Shown one piece after another: positions 1 through 8,639 of a stretch of 64,000 bases of DNA. Position 1 is the stretch's first letter; each line of letters begins with the position of its first letter. Under the pieces are notes generated by a model. It was not told where the DNA came from and made no database searches. It was given only the letters and a program-made list of their open reading frames with translations. The DNA comes from CAWCWN01 sp963799245 (lineage in GTDB: Bacteria > Chloroflexota > Ktedonobacteria > Ktedonobacterales > Ktedonobacteraceae), in assembly GCA_963799245.1 (NCBI GenBank), contig CAWCWN010000006.1:248001-312000 (forward strand), written 5' to 3'. The position numbers and the translations under genes are program-made.

Positions 1-72
1 TGACGCCAAACATTGTGCTCTTCAGATGATGCATGGGTTCTCTCCCATCCTGTGAAAACATCCCTCAGCCTC

Positions 73-705
73 CTATATTTTGAACAGTCCTGACACGAGT
101 GCCAACATGGCGAACATGCTCAGCGCAACGGCCATGATACGTTGCGCGCGCCAGAGATTGAAGAGCGGGCTGGCGGGCCATGCGGTGATAGCCGTGCGGT
201 GACGGTAGAGTCCCCAGCTGGCCGGGAAGATCATCAGCGCACGTGTCGCCCCGTAGGTTCCCATCAACAGGGCTCCATAGGTCGCATTACCTTTCAGGAT
301 ACACCAGAAGCAGAGCACATAAAAGGCTCCGAACGGGATGCGTGTCATCACGCCAACACCGAGTGCTGCCCCGTAGGCGAGCGCGGCGCCGTATGGTCTC
401 CAGCGCCGCCACCATGTGACAGGGACGACTTGCCTCAGGGTTGGACGTGGCAAGCGCAGCAAACCCACATCGCTGAGCGCATAGGCTAAAGCAAGCAGGC
501 CGATGAGCCATACTCCCGCAGAGGGGAACGCTGCGTAGACACCCGCACCATGGGCCCACTCTCGTATGAAGTGTCCCAGGGTGCCCAGGATAGTACCGAA
601 TAGCATGGCCGTACCAAGACATGCGCCAGTATACAGGCTGGCTGCTAGCAGCCAGCGCCAGCGGTGAGAGGTTTCCTGCACGAGGACCCCGATCGTCCCG
701 ATCAT
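73..705 (-). CDS. Polytopic membrane protein of the mau-like cluster
   Basis: A 210-residue protein with about five hydrophobic segments and little soluble sequence, so an integral membrane protein. I do not recognise the family with certainty. A CxxC pair (CFWC, about residues 133-136) lies inside a predicted membrane segment. That would suit a role in moving reducing equivalents across the membrane, as CcdA/DsbD-type proteins do, but this is inference from context. It is the last gene of a minus-strand run behind MauE-, MauD- and MauA-like genes. It starts 9 bases after the stop of the preceding small gene, with a GAGGAC ribosome binding site, so it is probably co-transcribed. Confidence 0.6.
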   Translation of the reverse strand: MIGTIGVLVQETSHRWRWLLAASLYTGACLGTAMLFGTILGTLGHFIREWAHGAGVYAAFPSAGVWLIGLLALAYALSDVGLLRLPRPTLRQVVPVTWWRRWRPYGAALAYGAALGVGVMTRIPFGAFYVLCFWCILKGNATYGALLMGTYGATRALMIFPASWGLYRHRTAITAWPASPLFNLWRAQRIMAVALSMFAMLALVSGLFKI

Positions 706-714
706 TGAGAGTCC

Positions 715-900
715 TCAAGCCGTCGTGGTCTTGGCGACACCTGTCAGGGCGGCGAGGAAAAACGGCAGTGCACCCACTAGCATGATTATTGCAGGTTCGG
801 TACCCCCGCTTGCACGAGCAAGCAGCGCAAGCACCAATCCGGCGCTTATGCCGCCTAAAAGGAGGGAGAGACATTGCAAGCGCTGGCGAAATGAAATCAT
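715..900 (-). CDS. Small two-helix membrane protein
   Basis: A 61-residue protein made almost entirely of two hydrophobic helices joined by a short loop. An AGGAGAG ribosome binding site precedes the ATG. It lies between the MauA-like gene and the terminal membrane protein of the cluster, on the same strand, with short gaps. No family is recognisable. Its position suggests a small subunit or assembly factor of the membrane part of the cluster. Confidence 0.5.
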   Translation of the reverse strand: MISFRQRLQCLSLLLGGISAGLVLALLARASGGTEPAIIMLVGALPFFLAALTGVAKTTTA

Positions 901-959
901 GGTGCATCTCTCCTAACTATCGGTACGTGGTCGACAATGAATGAGCCTCTCTGCTGCTT

Positions 960-1304
960 CTATCTTGAGCTCATAGCGTAGGAGCAAACGTAGTTCCCCG
1001 TGTGCTTGTCAAAGCAGTCGATGCAGAAGTACACGCCGCCATCAGAGGTGTGGCAAAGCCAGGTGTACCCATTCGAGCTACCGCTGGGACAGGCGCTGCT
1101 CGAGCACACTATGTTCGTGGGGTCGCAGCACTGATTGCTTGCGGACTTTACTGTTTCAGCGGAGTTGCTAGAACATGCTGAGAAGCCCTGGCTGGTGACA
1201 ATTGCTGCCGCGCCCAGCACCGCCTTCTCCATTGTAGAGAAGAAGCCGCGCCGGGAGGAGTGTTCGGCCAACCGCTCGCTTATCCACTTAGTGATTACAT
1301 CCAT
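960..1304 (-). CDS. Tat-exported, cysteine-rich MauA-like protein (truncated methylamine dehydrogenase light chain family)
   Basis: A 114-residue protein. The start at 1304 is chosen because GGAAAGGA lies just upstream; a longer reading to 1358 lacks such a site. Residues about 1-45 carry a twin-arginine signal (SRRGFF followed by a hydrophobic stretch), in the same arrangement as MauA precursors. The mature part has nine Cys, including the block CPSG...YTWLC...SDGG, which lines up with MauA around its first cofactor tryptophan. The protein ends about where MauA would carry its second cofactor tryptophan, and there is only one Trp in the mature part. A tryptophan tryptophylquinone cofactor therefore cannot be formed in the known way. 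The Cys before the mature region (FSAC) could also be a lipidation site. MauD/E-like partners next to it fit disulfide formation outside the membrane. Confidence 0.7.
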   Translation of the reverse strand: MDVITKWISERLAEHSSRRGFFSTMEKAVLGAAAIVTSQGFSACSSNSAETVKSASNQCCDPTNIVCSSSACPSGSSNGYTWLCHTSDGGVYFCIDCFDKHTGNYVCSYAMSSR

Positions 1305-1391
1305 AAACTGAGTCCTTTCCTTGGGAGGAACACTGCGGGGTCTAGATCGAGTTTCCAAATAAGCTGCTTGGCGATAGTACGGTATTTCCGG

Positions 1392-2042
1392 CTAAGGATG
1401 ACCCTCCACGTGAGATGACAGTGCAGATGGGAACACGTGGGCCTGCGCCCTCCGGGGGGCTGACCCAGCGCCAAATAAAGCCAGGAGATCCTCGTGCCCC
1501 GCGAGGAGGCCTTTTCTAATCAGCGTGCCGTGCTCGTCGTACCGTAAGCCGAAGGGGGTACGATGAACGTCGAGCCCCATAGTAATGCTGCGGTCCCGAT
1601 CACAGACGACGGGCATGTGCAGCGGGAAGACGCTCAGAAAAGCCTTGCAGCCCTGTTCATCGGCCCGCATGATCACAACCGCGCGGACCGCACGCGTGGC
1701 ATCCGCCACTAGAGCGTTCAGCGACTCGACCATATGCTGGCAACCCTCACACATGGGTGACATGAACACGAGCAGCGTGGTATCCTGGTCAGACAACAGG
1801 GCCAGGTTCTGGGTCCCAAAGCCGTTGATAGTATCGGCCTCCAGGTCCACCAGAGGCGAGCCGATGGCCGGTCCATCATACTCTAGGGCGGGGATAGAGC
1901 TGTCTCCCTGCGATTGCTGTGGCTTCGGCATGAGCTGGCGGTGCAGCAGGCCGAGCTGATGCAGGATGCCGATCAGGAAGAGACATACGATCAAGACGAG
2001 CCCCCACAAGACAAGGTAGCTTGCAAGCCACAGGCCAGTCAT
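1392..2042 (-). CDS. MauD-like membrane-anchored thioredoxin-fold protein
   Basis: A 216-residue protein with one N-terminal membrane helix (about residues 5-28) followed by a TlpA/redoxin-type thioredoxin fold. The active-site CxxC is CEGC (about residues 98-101) after the FMSPM strand. In methylamine-utilising bacteria MauD helps form the many disulfides of the small dehydrogenase subunit. Here the likely client is the Cys-rich protein just downstream. The ATG overlaps the stop codon of the MauE-like gene (ATGA), so the two are translationally coupled. Confidence 0.75.
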   Translation of the reverse strand: MTGLWLASYLVLWGLVLIVCLFLIGILHQLGLLHRQLMPKPQQSQGDSSIPALEYDGPAIGSPLVDLEADTINGFGTQNLALLSDQDTTLLVFMSPMCEGCQHMVESLNALVADATRAVRAVVIMRADEQGCKAFLSVFPLHMPVVCDRDRSITMGLDVHRTPFGLRYDEHGTLIRKGLLAGHEDLLALFGAGSAPRRAQAHVFPSALSSHVEGHP

Positions 2043-2635
2043 TCAACTTCTCCGTTCTCCTTACTTACCCGTATCCTGTTCCCATACCGCCTCCCGCCAG
2101 CTGGCGACCTGCTAAGGAGCGTTGCGCTACACGCAGTCACTGCCGCGCAGCCCAGCAGCGGCCAGAAACTCCTGGCTTGAACCAGACCCAGGAGGCGCAA
2201 CACCGACCAGGGCTCCGGCGCTAGCCACTCACGTGTGAGGGCAGCAAGAGCAAGGGCTGCGCCGAGGAGGGCACCATCCTGGAGCAGCAGCCTCCACCCG
2301 ATCGGTCGCCTGGGAGCCTTGCCGAAGCAATGGCAGTCGAGATCTCGGCCCCGGGTCAGGTTGATGCCGACGGCAACAATAAAGCTGAGCAGGAGCACTG
2401 CCATGACCGCCGCGGCAGAACGCACTGCCATCCCGCTGAGCAACAGGAGCGCTAGCAGGAATTCGAGCGGAGGAAGCAGACGCGCATAGAACCAGCTGAG
2501 GCGCGGTGGCAGGATGCGGTACTCCAAGACAGCCAGGACGAAGCCTTTGGGATGGTGCAGTTTGGGAACGGCACTCGCCAGAAAGATGATGCTCAGCACA
2601 ATGCTCAGGAGAACCTGCGTACCCATGAGGATCAT
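2039..2635 (-). CDS. MauE/DoxX-like redox-associated membrane protein
   Basis: A 198-residue protein with four or more membrane helices. The family signature is clear: an N-terminal helix ending in SAVPKLHHP, then YRILPP, then a DCHCFG motif (Cys-x-Cys) after a loop. MauE-type proteins couple a membrane redox carrier to disulfide formation outside the cell. The start at 2635 is preferred over a longer reading because it carries AAGGAGC and its ATG overlaps the stop of the upstream gene by four bases (ATGA). It overlaps the MauD-like gene in the same way. Confidence 0.75.
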   Translation of the reverse strand: MILMGTQVLLSIVLSIIFLASAVPKLHHPKGFVLAVLEYRILPPRLSWFYARLLPPLEFLLALLLLSGMAVRSAAAVMAVLLLSFIVAVGINLTRGRDLDCHCFGKAPRRPIGWRLLLQDGALLGAALALAALTREWLAPEPWSVLRLLGLVQARSFWPLLGCAAVTACSATLLSRSPAGGRRYGNRIRVSKENGEVE

Positions 2636-3033
2636 TGCTCTGCTCCTTGCAGTGTAGGTAGCGGCACGAGATGCCACGGGTAGACGGGGTGCGCTATCAG
2701 CTTGGGCCATTGTCCCAGTCCAGGCCCTTGCCACCGACTCGCGTACTTGCTGAGGGCGTCAAACCGCCAATATGCCGACCAGATGTCCCGACACCAGCGC
2801 TTGGCCCGACGAACCGCATGTACATGACTGAACACGTTGGAGAAGGCGATGAGGGCTGCCTCAGATTCCCACACAGAAAGCGTGCAACAGGCGACCGGAT
2901 TTTGCAGCAGGAAAGCATAGCGTATCAGTCCTGGGGCCTGGTTGAAATCGCGCCGCATCCGGCGATAGGTCAGGTACATCGGAAGGAGCATCCAGAAGTA
3001 CCTGAGGCGAAAACGGGTGGTAACGCAGATCAT
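2632..3033 (-). CDS. Antibiotic-biosynthesis-monooxygenase-like (ABM-fold) protein
   Basis: A 133-residue protein, first gene of the mau-like run. The stretch SVWESEAALIAFSN followed by HV resembles the core of ABM-type dimeric alpha+beta barrel proteins and related DUF3291-like proteins. The basic N-terminus includes an FRLRYFWMLLP hydrophobic patch. ABM proteins include monooxygenases and haem-degrading enzymes, but no catalytic residue can be assigned here. The ATG at 3033 has a GGGAGC site; a TTG one codon earlier is possible. Tight overlap with the MauE-like gene indicates one operon. Confidence 0.5.
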   Translation of the reverse strand: MICVTTRFRLRYFWMLLPMYLTYRRMRRDFNQAPGLIRYAFLLQNPVACCTLSVWESEAALIAFSNVFSHVHAVRRAKRWCRDIWSAYWRFDALSKYASRWQGPGLGQWPKLIAHPVYPWHLVPLPTLQGAEQ

Positions 3034-3589
3034 CAAATCAGCTCCCGCAGACAGTATCTCTTTTGAGAGGAGAGGAAGCGAATTGCGCTTCTTCGCCTAC
3101 CTCCAAGCCTATACCAGAGATGAAACAGCAGAGAGCGAACAATGTATCCCTTGTCTCTAAGCGTGGTGATCAGAATGGTTGAGCCCTTTGGAACGCAAAG
3201 AGCGTGACGAAGCAGAGATACTGGCTTCAGATTTTGAGAAGCGCTCTCGCCCTTGCTCGTGCAAGTCCCATGACTTTTGCACGCCGCTTTTTGTCGAACT
3301 ACCTTCTGTAACCAATCCTGTAATGACATGTATCTATCATATACAGTAAACCAAGCTGAGCGATTTGCGCGCAAGAATCCAATTTGGTTCTGTTGCGAAG
3401 AGGCCGAAGCTCTGGTAGCGGGGGTCCGAGAAGGCCAGGGAAGCCATTCGCCATTGTCCAACTTCCAGCGGCTTCTGGAGCCATCTGTTCCGTGAGTTCG
3501 CAGCCAACTCGAATGAAAATACTTATAAAGCTGGCTCGGGGGGACAGTGACAAACGACAAAATTTTTTCACAGCAGTGGTCATGGAGCG
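3034..3589. other. Intergenic stretch with no convincing gene
   Basis: About 550 bases upstream of the mau-like operon. Reading frames here are short, basic or Cys-rich and lack both ribosome binding sites and family resemblance. It presumably contains the operon promoter on the minus strand, but I see no clear -35/-10 pair. Confidence 0.4.
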
Positions 3590-3817
3590 CTTATACTGGA
3601 GCAGCCAGAGCCCGCTCCCCAGGACGGCCCGCTGCCATTTCTGGCCGTAACCGGGCCGCGGCGCGCACTGCTGCGCGGCTCGCCCCTGCAGCCGTATGAG
3701 GCTACACCGCAGGGAGATATGATGCTGGCAGGTTGCTTTGGCCTGCTGCGCGCCCTGGCGGAGCAGAAGCCGCAACTGGCCCCCTATATCAAGCCGTCGC
3801 TGCTGCCCGAGCTATAG
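3590..3817 (+). pseudogene. C-terminal remnant of an unidentified gene
   Basis: One frame is open across 3590-3817 and ends in TAG. It reads like real protein (LPFLAVTGPRRALLRGSP, then GDMMLAGCFGLLRALAEQKP and PYIKPSLLPEL) with codon use like the neighbouring genes. It has no start codon or ribosome binding site, and upstream sequence is unrelated and AT-rich. It therefore looks like the 3' end of a gene whose front was deleted. Family unknown. Confidence 0.4.
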
Positions 3818-3967
3818 CCTGCATACGAAAGGGGATGTTCGCATACTCCATTCCCTCTCTTTGCGCAAACCCATCAATTGCCGCCCATAAACTTTTCCCT
3901 GCAATCCATGTATACTTCTCTATTTGCTTGCTAGATATAGTAAAAGCAAGAGAGGAGTAAATCAACC

Positions 3968-4810
3968 ATGTTCCTAGATCCAATACACAAACGCAGCATG
4001 ATTTCACTTGGGCTTCAAGTGAAGATTAAGTATGTGAAGTGCAGTTTAAAACACTTTATGCGATCTCATTCCTCGAGGCAGGTCATGCTATTGGTATGTA
4101 CAGCGTTGCTGTTATTTGGTTCCTACGTTCTTTCCAATAGCGGGTCCGCTTCCCAGGCAGAGGCTGCCGGGGTGGGCAATAGCTGTTCGTGGTACCGGGT
4201 GGGCAGCGGGGACACTTTGACGCGCATCGCTCGCAGCCATCACATCAGCAGAAAGACCCTGGCCCGCGCCAATAGTATCAAGCACATCAACCTGATCTTT
4301 GTCGGGCAGGAGCTGTGCATTCCGCAGCGCGGGGGCAAAGTGGTTGTCAACACAGGCGCCGGTGGGGGTGCTGTGCTGACGAATGGAACTGTACGCTGGA
4401 ATGATTACAGCGCCCTGCAGTGGTCCACGCACCCACAGGTGGAATCACTCCTGCGTCAAGCCGCGGTCCAGTACGGGCTGCCCGCCAACCTGCTGCTGGC
4501 CATTGCCTGGCAGGAGAGCGGCTGGAATCAGCATGTCATCGCCTGGGATGGCGGGATCGGGGTTATGCAGCTCATGCCATACACGGCCCAGTCAATTAAC
4601 GCGGGCACAGGCATTCGGCGCAACCCCTATGTCCTGACTGACAATATCTATCTTGGCGCTACCTATGTATCCTGGCTCTATCACAATTTCCACGGCAACC
4701 TGGCGGATACGATCAGTGGCTACAACGAGGGGGGCTGGTCCGTCGTGCATCGCGGCATCTTCAACTGGCGTTATGTGCATAATGTCATGGCTCTGATGCG
4801 CACTTTCTAA
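3968..4810 (+). CDS. LysM-containing lytic transglycosylase (SLT/GH23-like)
   Basis: A 280-residue exported wall enzyme. About 35 charged residues precede a membrane/signal segment (about residues 38-55) with an AEA-AG cleavage-like site. One LysM peptidoglycan-binding domain follows (about 73-118: WYRVGSGDTLTRIARSH through VGQELCIP). The C-terminal transglycosylase domain (about 155-278) shows AIAWQESGWNQ with the catalytic Glu, then GIGVMQLMPYTA and SGYNEGGW. It likely cleaves glycan strands during growth or sporulation. A GAGAGGAG site lies 8-10 bases before the ATG. It stands alone, upstream of the trp promoter. Confidence 0.85.
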   Translation: MFLDPIHKRSMISLGLQVKIKYVKCSLKHFMRSHSSRQVMLLVCTALLLFGSYVLSNSGSASQAEAAGVGNSCSWYRVGSGDTLTRIARSHHISRKTLARANSIKHINLIFVGQELCIPQRGGKVVVNTGAGGGAVLTNGTVRWNDYSALQWSTHPQVESLLRQAAVQYGLPANLLLAIAWQESGWNQHVIAWDGGIGVMQLMPYTAQSINAGTGIRRNPYVLTDNIYLGATYVSWLYHNFHGNLADTISGYNEGGWSVVHRGIFNWRYVHNVMALMRTF

Positions 4811-4822
4811 GTGAAATACTAC

Positions 4823-4851
4823 TTGACAGGGGCGCAAATCCCCTATATACT
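4823..4851 (+). promoter_or_regulatory. Sigma70-type promoter of the trpS-trp operon
   Basis: TTGACA at 4823-4828, a 17-base spacer and TATACT at 4846-4851. This is a near-consensus housekeeping promoter. Transcription would start near 4858, about 25 bases before the T-box leader. Confidence 0.85.
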
Positions 4852-4880
4852 TCATTGCAGATATACAAAAATATACCTTA

Positions 4881-5190
4881 AAGCTACGAACAGGAAGAGT
4901 ACTTGGCCCGGACTGGTTGCAGAGAGTCGGGGTTGGTGAGAACCGATACCAGTGAAGCCGAGGAATGGGCCTGGGAGCTGAAGAGCCGAAGTTCGATGTC
5001 CGCCCGGCGGCCCTCGAAAAGGCTCTTGCGGAACGTTCCCCGTTATCGAGGACAGGATATAGCCCTGAGTTTCCGTCACGGCCGTATCCGGTAATGAGGG
5101 ATTATCCGACGTACCGCGATAATCCGAACTAGGGTGGTACCACGAAAGCTGCACGCCTCTCGTCCCTTCTCGGGAAGAGCGGCGTTTTTT
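4881..5190 (+). promoter_or_regulatory. T-box riboswitch, tRNA-Trp responsive
   Basis: The leader carries hallmark T-box pieces in order. An AAGAGTAC element near the base of stem I comes first, then the AGAGAGTCGGGGTTGGTGAG region (4921-4940). Possible specifier triplets TGG follow at 4966-4968 or 4972-4974. The 14-base T-box AGGGTGGTACCACG lies at 5131-5144, and an overlapping intrinsic terminator at 5153-5190. Known mechanism: uncharged tRNA pairs with the specifier and with the T-box bulge, stabilising an antiterminator. Both candidate specifiers read Trp, which matches the downstream genes. The regulated unit is trpS and very likely the whole trp operon behind it. Confidence 0.92.
5153..5190 (+). 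terminator. Intrinsic terminator of the T-box leader
   Basis: ACGCC (5153-5157) pairs with GGCGT (5181-5185), with further pairing CTC/GAG and TCCC/GGGA inside. A T-run (5185-5190) follows. It is mutually exclusive with the T-box antiterminator just upstream. Confidence 0.88.
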
Positions 5191-5222
5191 ATTGGAATTT
5201 TAGCCTTGGAGGAGAGACTAGC

Positions 5223-6272
5223 ATGTCGGTCGAAATCAACTCGCTGGCCCGCACAGAGGCAGCCCATGCGCAGGGCGGCGCGTGCACGAAAAAACGTGTT
5301 TTCTCCGGCGTACAGCCGACGGGAAACATTCACCTGGGCAATTACCTGGGCGCGATTTGCAACTGGGTCGCGGCGCAGGCGGAATACGACAATATCTTCT
5401 GTATCGTCGATCTGCACGCCATTACACTGCCCATCGACCCCCAGGAATTGCACATCAATACGCGTAAGCTGGCCGCGCTGTACCTGGCCTGTGGCCTGGA
5501 TACACGCTATTGCAAGTTCTTTGTGCAGTCGCACGTGCGCCAGCACGCCGAGATGAGCTGGATCATGGAGTGCTATACACCCATGGGCTGGTTGAACCGC
5601 ATGACCCAGTTCAAGACGAAGGCGGGTGAGAATATGGATACGGTCAGCACCGGGCTCTACTGCTATCCAGCCCTCATGGCCTGCGACATCTTGCTCTACC
5701 AGACCGACCTGGTGCCGGTGGGTGATGACCAGCGCCAGCATATCGAGTTTACGCGCGACCTGGCGCAGCGCTTCAATAGCCTGTACAGGCAGCAGGTCTT
5801 CACCATCCCTGAGGCGCAGATCCGCGAGGTCGGGGCGCGCATCATGTCGCTGGATGAGCCGAGCAACAAGATGAGCAAGAGCGACACGAATGATGCCTCG
5901 CGCATCAACCTGCTTGACGATCCCAGGGCGATCAAGAAGAAGATTGCCCGTGCCACAACGGACTCGCAGCGCCAGGTCACCTTCGACCCGCAGCGCCCCG
6001 GCATTACCAACCTGCTGGGCATCTACCAGCTGCTGACCGGGCAGAGCCGGCAGGAGATCGAGGACGAATTTGCCGGTAAGGGCTATGGCGAGTTCAAGGC
6101 GGCGCTCACCGAGCGCCTGATCGCGACGCTGCAGCCGATTCAGCAGCGCTACAACGAGTACATGCATGACCTGCCGATGCTTGAGGATATCCTCAAGCAG
6201 GGAGCGGACGCAGCCAGGCCAATGGCAGAAGCGACGCTGCAGCGCGTGAAGGATGTCATTGGACTGGGTTAA
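5223..6272 (+). CDS. trpS: Tryptophanyl-tRNA synthetase
   Basis: A 349-residue class I synthetase that charges tRNA-Trp. The HIGH-type motif appears as GNIHLGN (about residues 34-40) after FSGVQPT. The KMSKS-type loop is KMSKS (about 217-221). Length matches bacterial TrpS, with about 24 extra residues before the usual start at KKRVFSG. GGAGGAGAG precedes the ATG. It is the first gene behind the T-box, so its product lowers the very signal (uncharged tRNA-Trp) that induces the operon. Confidence 0.95.
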   Translation: MSVEINSLARTEAAHAQGGACTKKRVFSGVQPTGNIHLGNYLGAICNWVAAQAEYDNIFCIVDLHAITLPIDPQELHINTRKLAALYLACGLDTRYCKFFVQSHVRQHAEMSWIMECYTPMGWLNRMTQFKTKAGENMDTVSTGLYCYPALMACDILLYQTDLVPVGDDQRQHIEFTRDLAQRFNSLYRQQVFTIPEAQIREVGARIMSLDEPSNKMSKSDTNDASRINLLDDPRAIKKKIARATTDSQRQVTFDPQRPGITNLLGIYQLLTGQSRQEIEDEFAGKGYGEFKAALTERLIATLQPIQQRYNEYMHDLPMLEDILKQGADAARPMAEATLQRVKDVIGLG

Positions 6273-6338
6273 GTCAGGTGAGAAGGCCTCACCTCGCGAA
6301 AGGGCGGGCTCTTCTCGCGCCTGAGAAAGGGCGGCAAC

Positions 6339-8018
6339 ATGAATTATCCAACCCTGGCCGAGCTTCAGCATCTGCGCGCCGCGGAACTGGCGGTACCCGA
6401 CGCCAGGAAGCCGCTGCTGCCTCTCTATCGCGACATACTGGTCGACCTGGAGACGCCCGTCTCGGCGTACTGCAAGACGGCTCGCGGCCCATATAGTTTT
6501 TTACTGGAGAGCGTCAGCGGCGGTGAGCGCGTTGGCCGTTATTCCTTCATCGGTATCGACCCTTACCTGGTTATCACCCAGCAGAGGGAAACGGCCACGC
6601 TGTACAGGATGGTTCACCCCGTCGGGGTCGCTGGCGTGGCCGAGGTTGCGTGTGAAGAGGTAGCCTGCTCGGACCCGCTGCAGCTGCTTGAGGCGGAATT
6701 AGGCCAGTACCGCTTAATTCGACCCGCAGGCAGCGGCACCGACGAACTGCCGCAATTTCACGGCGGCGCGGTCGGTTACCTGGCCTACGAGGCAGCGTCA
6801 CGTTTCGAGCACCTGCCTGTGCCCCACCACAACGAACTCGGACTGCCCCTGGCCGTCTTCTGTTTTACCGAAACGGTGCTGGTTTTCGATCATGTCAAAC
6901 ACCGTGTCAGGATCGTCACGCACCTGCACCTTGACGCGCCCGATCTCGCCGCCGAGTACCAGCGCGGCCAGGCTATTCTTGCCGCTGTGCAGGAGCGCCT
7001 GCGCCAGCCCGTGCGCTTACCCGAGGAACCCTCGCCGCTGCGCGATGCCGCTGCGCTGCGGGTCACCTCCAATCGGACGCAGGCCGAATTTGAGGAGATG
7101 GTGCGCCGCTCAATCGCCTATATCCAGGCGGGCGATGTTTTCCAGGTGGTCCCCTCGCAGCGCCTGAGCCGGCATATCAATGCGGCGCCGTTTACCATAT
7201 ATCGCGCTCTGCGCGCGGTTAACCCCTCGCCTTATATGTTCTACCTCGACTTCCGGGATTTTCACATCGTTGGCGCCTCACCCGAGCTGCTGGTGCGCTA
7301 CGAGGACAATGAGGTGACGATCCGTCCTATCGCGGGCACGCGCCCGCGAGGAGCCGACAGGCGCAGCGACGAGAACCTGGCCGAAGAGCTGAAGAACGAC
7401 GAGAAGGAGCGCGCGGAACACATCATGCTAGTTGACCTTGCCCGCAACGACGTAGGCCGTGTAAGTAGCCCCGGCAGCGTGCGCGTCGGCGAGTTCATGG
7501 AGATTGAGCGCTATTCGCATGTGATGCATCTCGTTTCCAACGTCACCGCTCAACTGCGTGCGGGTTTAACCCCCTACGACGCCCTGCGCGCGGGCTTCCC
7601 GGCGGGAACTGTCAGCGGCGCGCCTAAAATTCGCGCCATGGAGATCATCAGCGAGCTGGAAGAGGAGCAGCGCGGCGTGTACGCAGGCGCGGTGGGCTAC
7701 TTCAGCCACTCGGGTAACCAGGAGACCGCCATTGCGCTGCGTACGATGGTCATCAAAGATGGACGCGCGTATATTCAGGCGGGTTGCGGCGTGGTTGCTG
7801 ATTCGGATCCCGCCGCCGAATACGCTGAAAGCCTGAATAAGGCCAGGGCGTTGTTGCGCGCCCTGGATGAGGCCGAGAGCATCGCCCAGTGGCGCGGCCA
7901 GGAAGAAGAAGCGCAGGGCGCCGCGTACGCGGCAGAGGTGCAATCCGTAGAGCAGTATGTGCCGCAGCAGGTAGTGGGCGCAAGCGAAAGGGCGTCCGAC
8001 CGGCCACCGGCCGGATAG
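6339..8018 (+). CDS. trpE: Anthranilate synthase component I
   Basis: A 559-residue chorismate-binding enzyme that makes anthranilate with glutamine-derived ammonia from TrpG. The feedback site LLES is at about residues 54-57. Catalytic-domain motifs include PIAGTRPRG (about 329-337), DLARNDVGRVS and AGFPAGTVSGAPK (about 417-429). It is longer than typical TrpE (about 500) because of a C-terminal tail of about 45 residues rich in Gln, Glu and Ala with no recognisable domain. It lies 66 bases after trpS and 18 before trpG, inside the T-box-controlled operon. Confidence 0.95.
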   Translation: MNYPTLAELQHLRAAELAVPDARKPLLPLYRDILVDLETPVSAYCKTARGPYSFLLESVSGGERVGRYSFIGIDPYLVITQQRETATLYRMVHPVGVAGVAEVACEEVACSDPLQLLEAELGQYRLIRPAGSGTDELPQFHGGAVGYLAYEAASRFEHLPVPHHNELGLPLAVFCFTETVLVFDHVKHRVRIVTHLHLDAPDLAAEYQRGQAILAAVQERLRQPVRLPEEPSPLRDAAALRVTSNRTQAEFEEMVRRSIAYIQAGDVFQVVPSQRLSRHINAAPFTIYRALRAVNPSPYMFYLDFRDFHIVGASPELLVRYEDNEVTIRPIAGTRPRGADRRSDENLAEELKNDEKERAEHIMLVDLARNDVGRVSSPGSVRVGEFMEIERYSHVMHLVSNVTAQLRAGLTPYDALRAGFPAGTVSGAPKIRAMEIISELEEEQRGVYAGAVGYFSHSGNQETAIALRTMVIKDGRAYIQAGCGVVADSDPAAEYAESLNKARALLRALDEAESIAQWRGQEEEAQGAAYAAEVQSVEQYVPQQVVGASERASDRPPAG

Positions 8019-8036
8019 ATTGATTAAGAGGTGTAT

Positions 8037-8609
8037 ATGCTGTTGCTCATTGATAATTATGATAGTTTTACCTACAACCTCTACCAATACCTGGAGGAGC
8101 TGGGCGCGGAGGTCGAGGTACGCCGCAATGATGCCGTAAGTCTGGCCGAAATTGAGGCGATGCGGCCCGCGCACATCGTCATATCGCCCGGGCCCTGCAC
8201 ACCCGCTGAGGCGGGGCTCTCATGTCAGATCATCGCGCGCATGGGGGCGCGCGTTCCCACGCTCGGGGTCTGCCTGGGCCACCAGGCTATCGGCCAGGTG
8301 TATGGGGGCAAGGTTGTGCGCGCGCCAGAGCCGGTGCATGGCAAAACGAGCCGCATGTACCACCGCGGCCTGGGGGTGTTTCAGCACCTGCCCATGCCGT
8401 TTGAGGCCAACCGTTATCACAGTCTCATCGTTGAGCGTTCCACCCTCCCGCAAGAGCTGGAGATTACCGCCGAGACGGCGGATGGGCTGATTATGGGTCT
8501 GCGCCACCGCACCTACCCGGTCGAGGGGGTACAGTTTCATCCGGAGTCGATTATGACGCCGGTAGGCAAAGACCTGTTACGTAATTTCCTGTTATGCCAG
8601 GTACAGTAA
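8037..8609 (+). CDS. trpG: Anthranilate synthase component II (glutamine amidotransferase)
   Basis: A 190-residue class I amidotransferase supplying ammonia to TrpE. The start at 8037 gives the typical N-terminus MLLLIDNYDSFTYN. A GTG two codons earlier overlaps the AAGAGG ribosome binding site and is less likely. The catalytic Cys sits in GVCLGHQAIG (about residue 79), and the His/Glu pair in FHPESI (about 168-170). The oxyanion PGP motif is present near residue 53. The protein could also serve PabB, as in many bacteria with a single amidotransferase. Confidence 0.95.
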   Translation: MLLLIDNYDSFTYNLYQYLEELGAEVEVRRNDAVSLAEIEAMRPAHIVISPGPCTPAEAGLSCQIIARMGARVPTLGVCLGHQAIGQVYGGKVVRAPEPVHGKTSRMYHRGLGVFQHLPMPFEANRYHSLIVERSTLPQELEITAETADGLIMGLRHRTYPVEGVQFHPESIMTPVGKDLLRNFLLCQVQ

Positions 8610-8639
8610 TATGTGTATCGCCACAGAGAGGAGCGAGCG

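Noticed and set aside
3905..3920. TATACT before the lytic transglycosylase as a recurring-promoter copy
   Set aside because: No upstream box or ATG at the expected spacing.
5076..6371. A 431-codon open frame on the minus strand opposite trpS
   Set aside because: It is a shadow of the GC-rich trpS gene; TrpS motifs are intact on the plus strand and the minus frame has no family resemblance.
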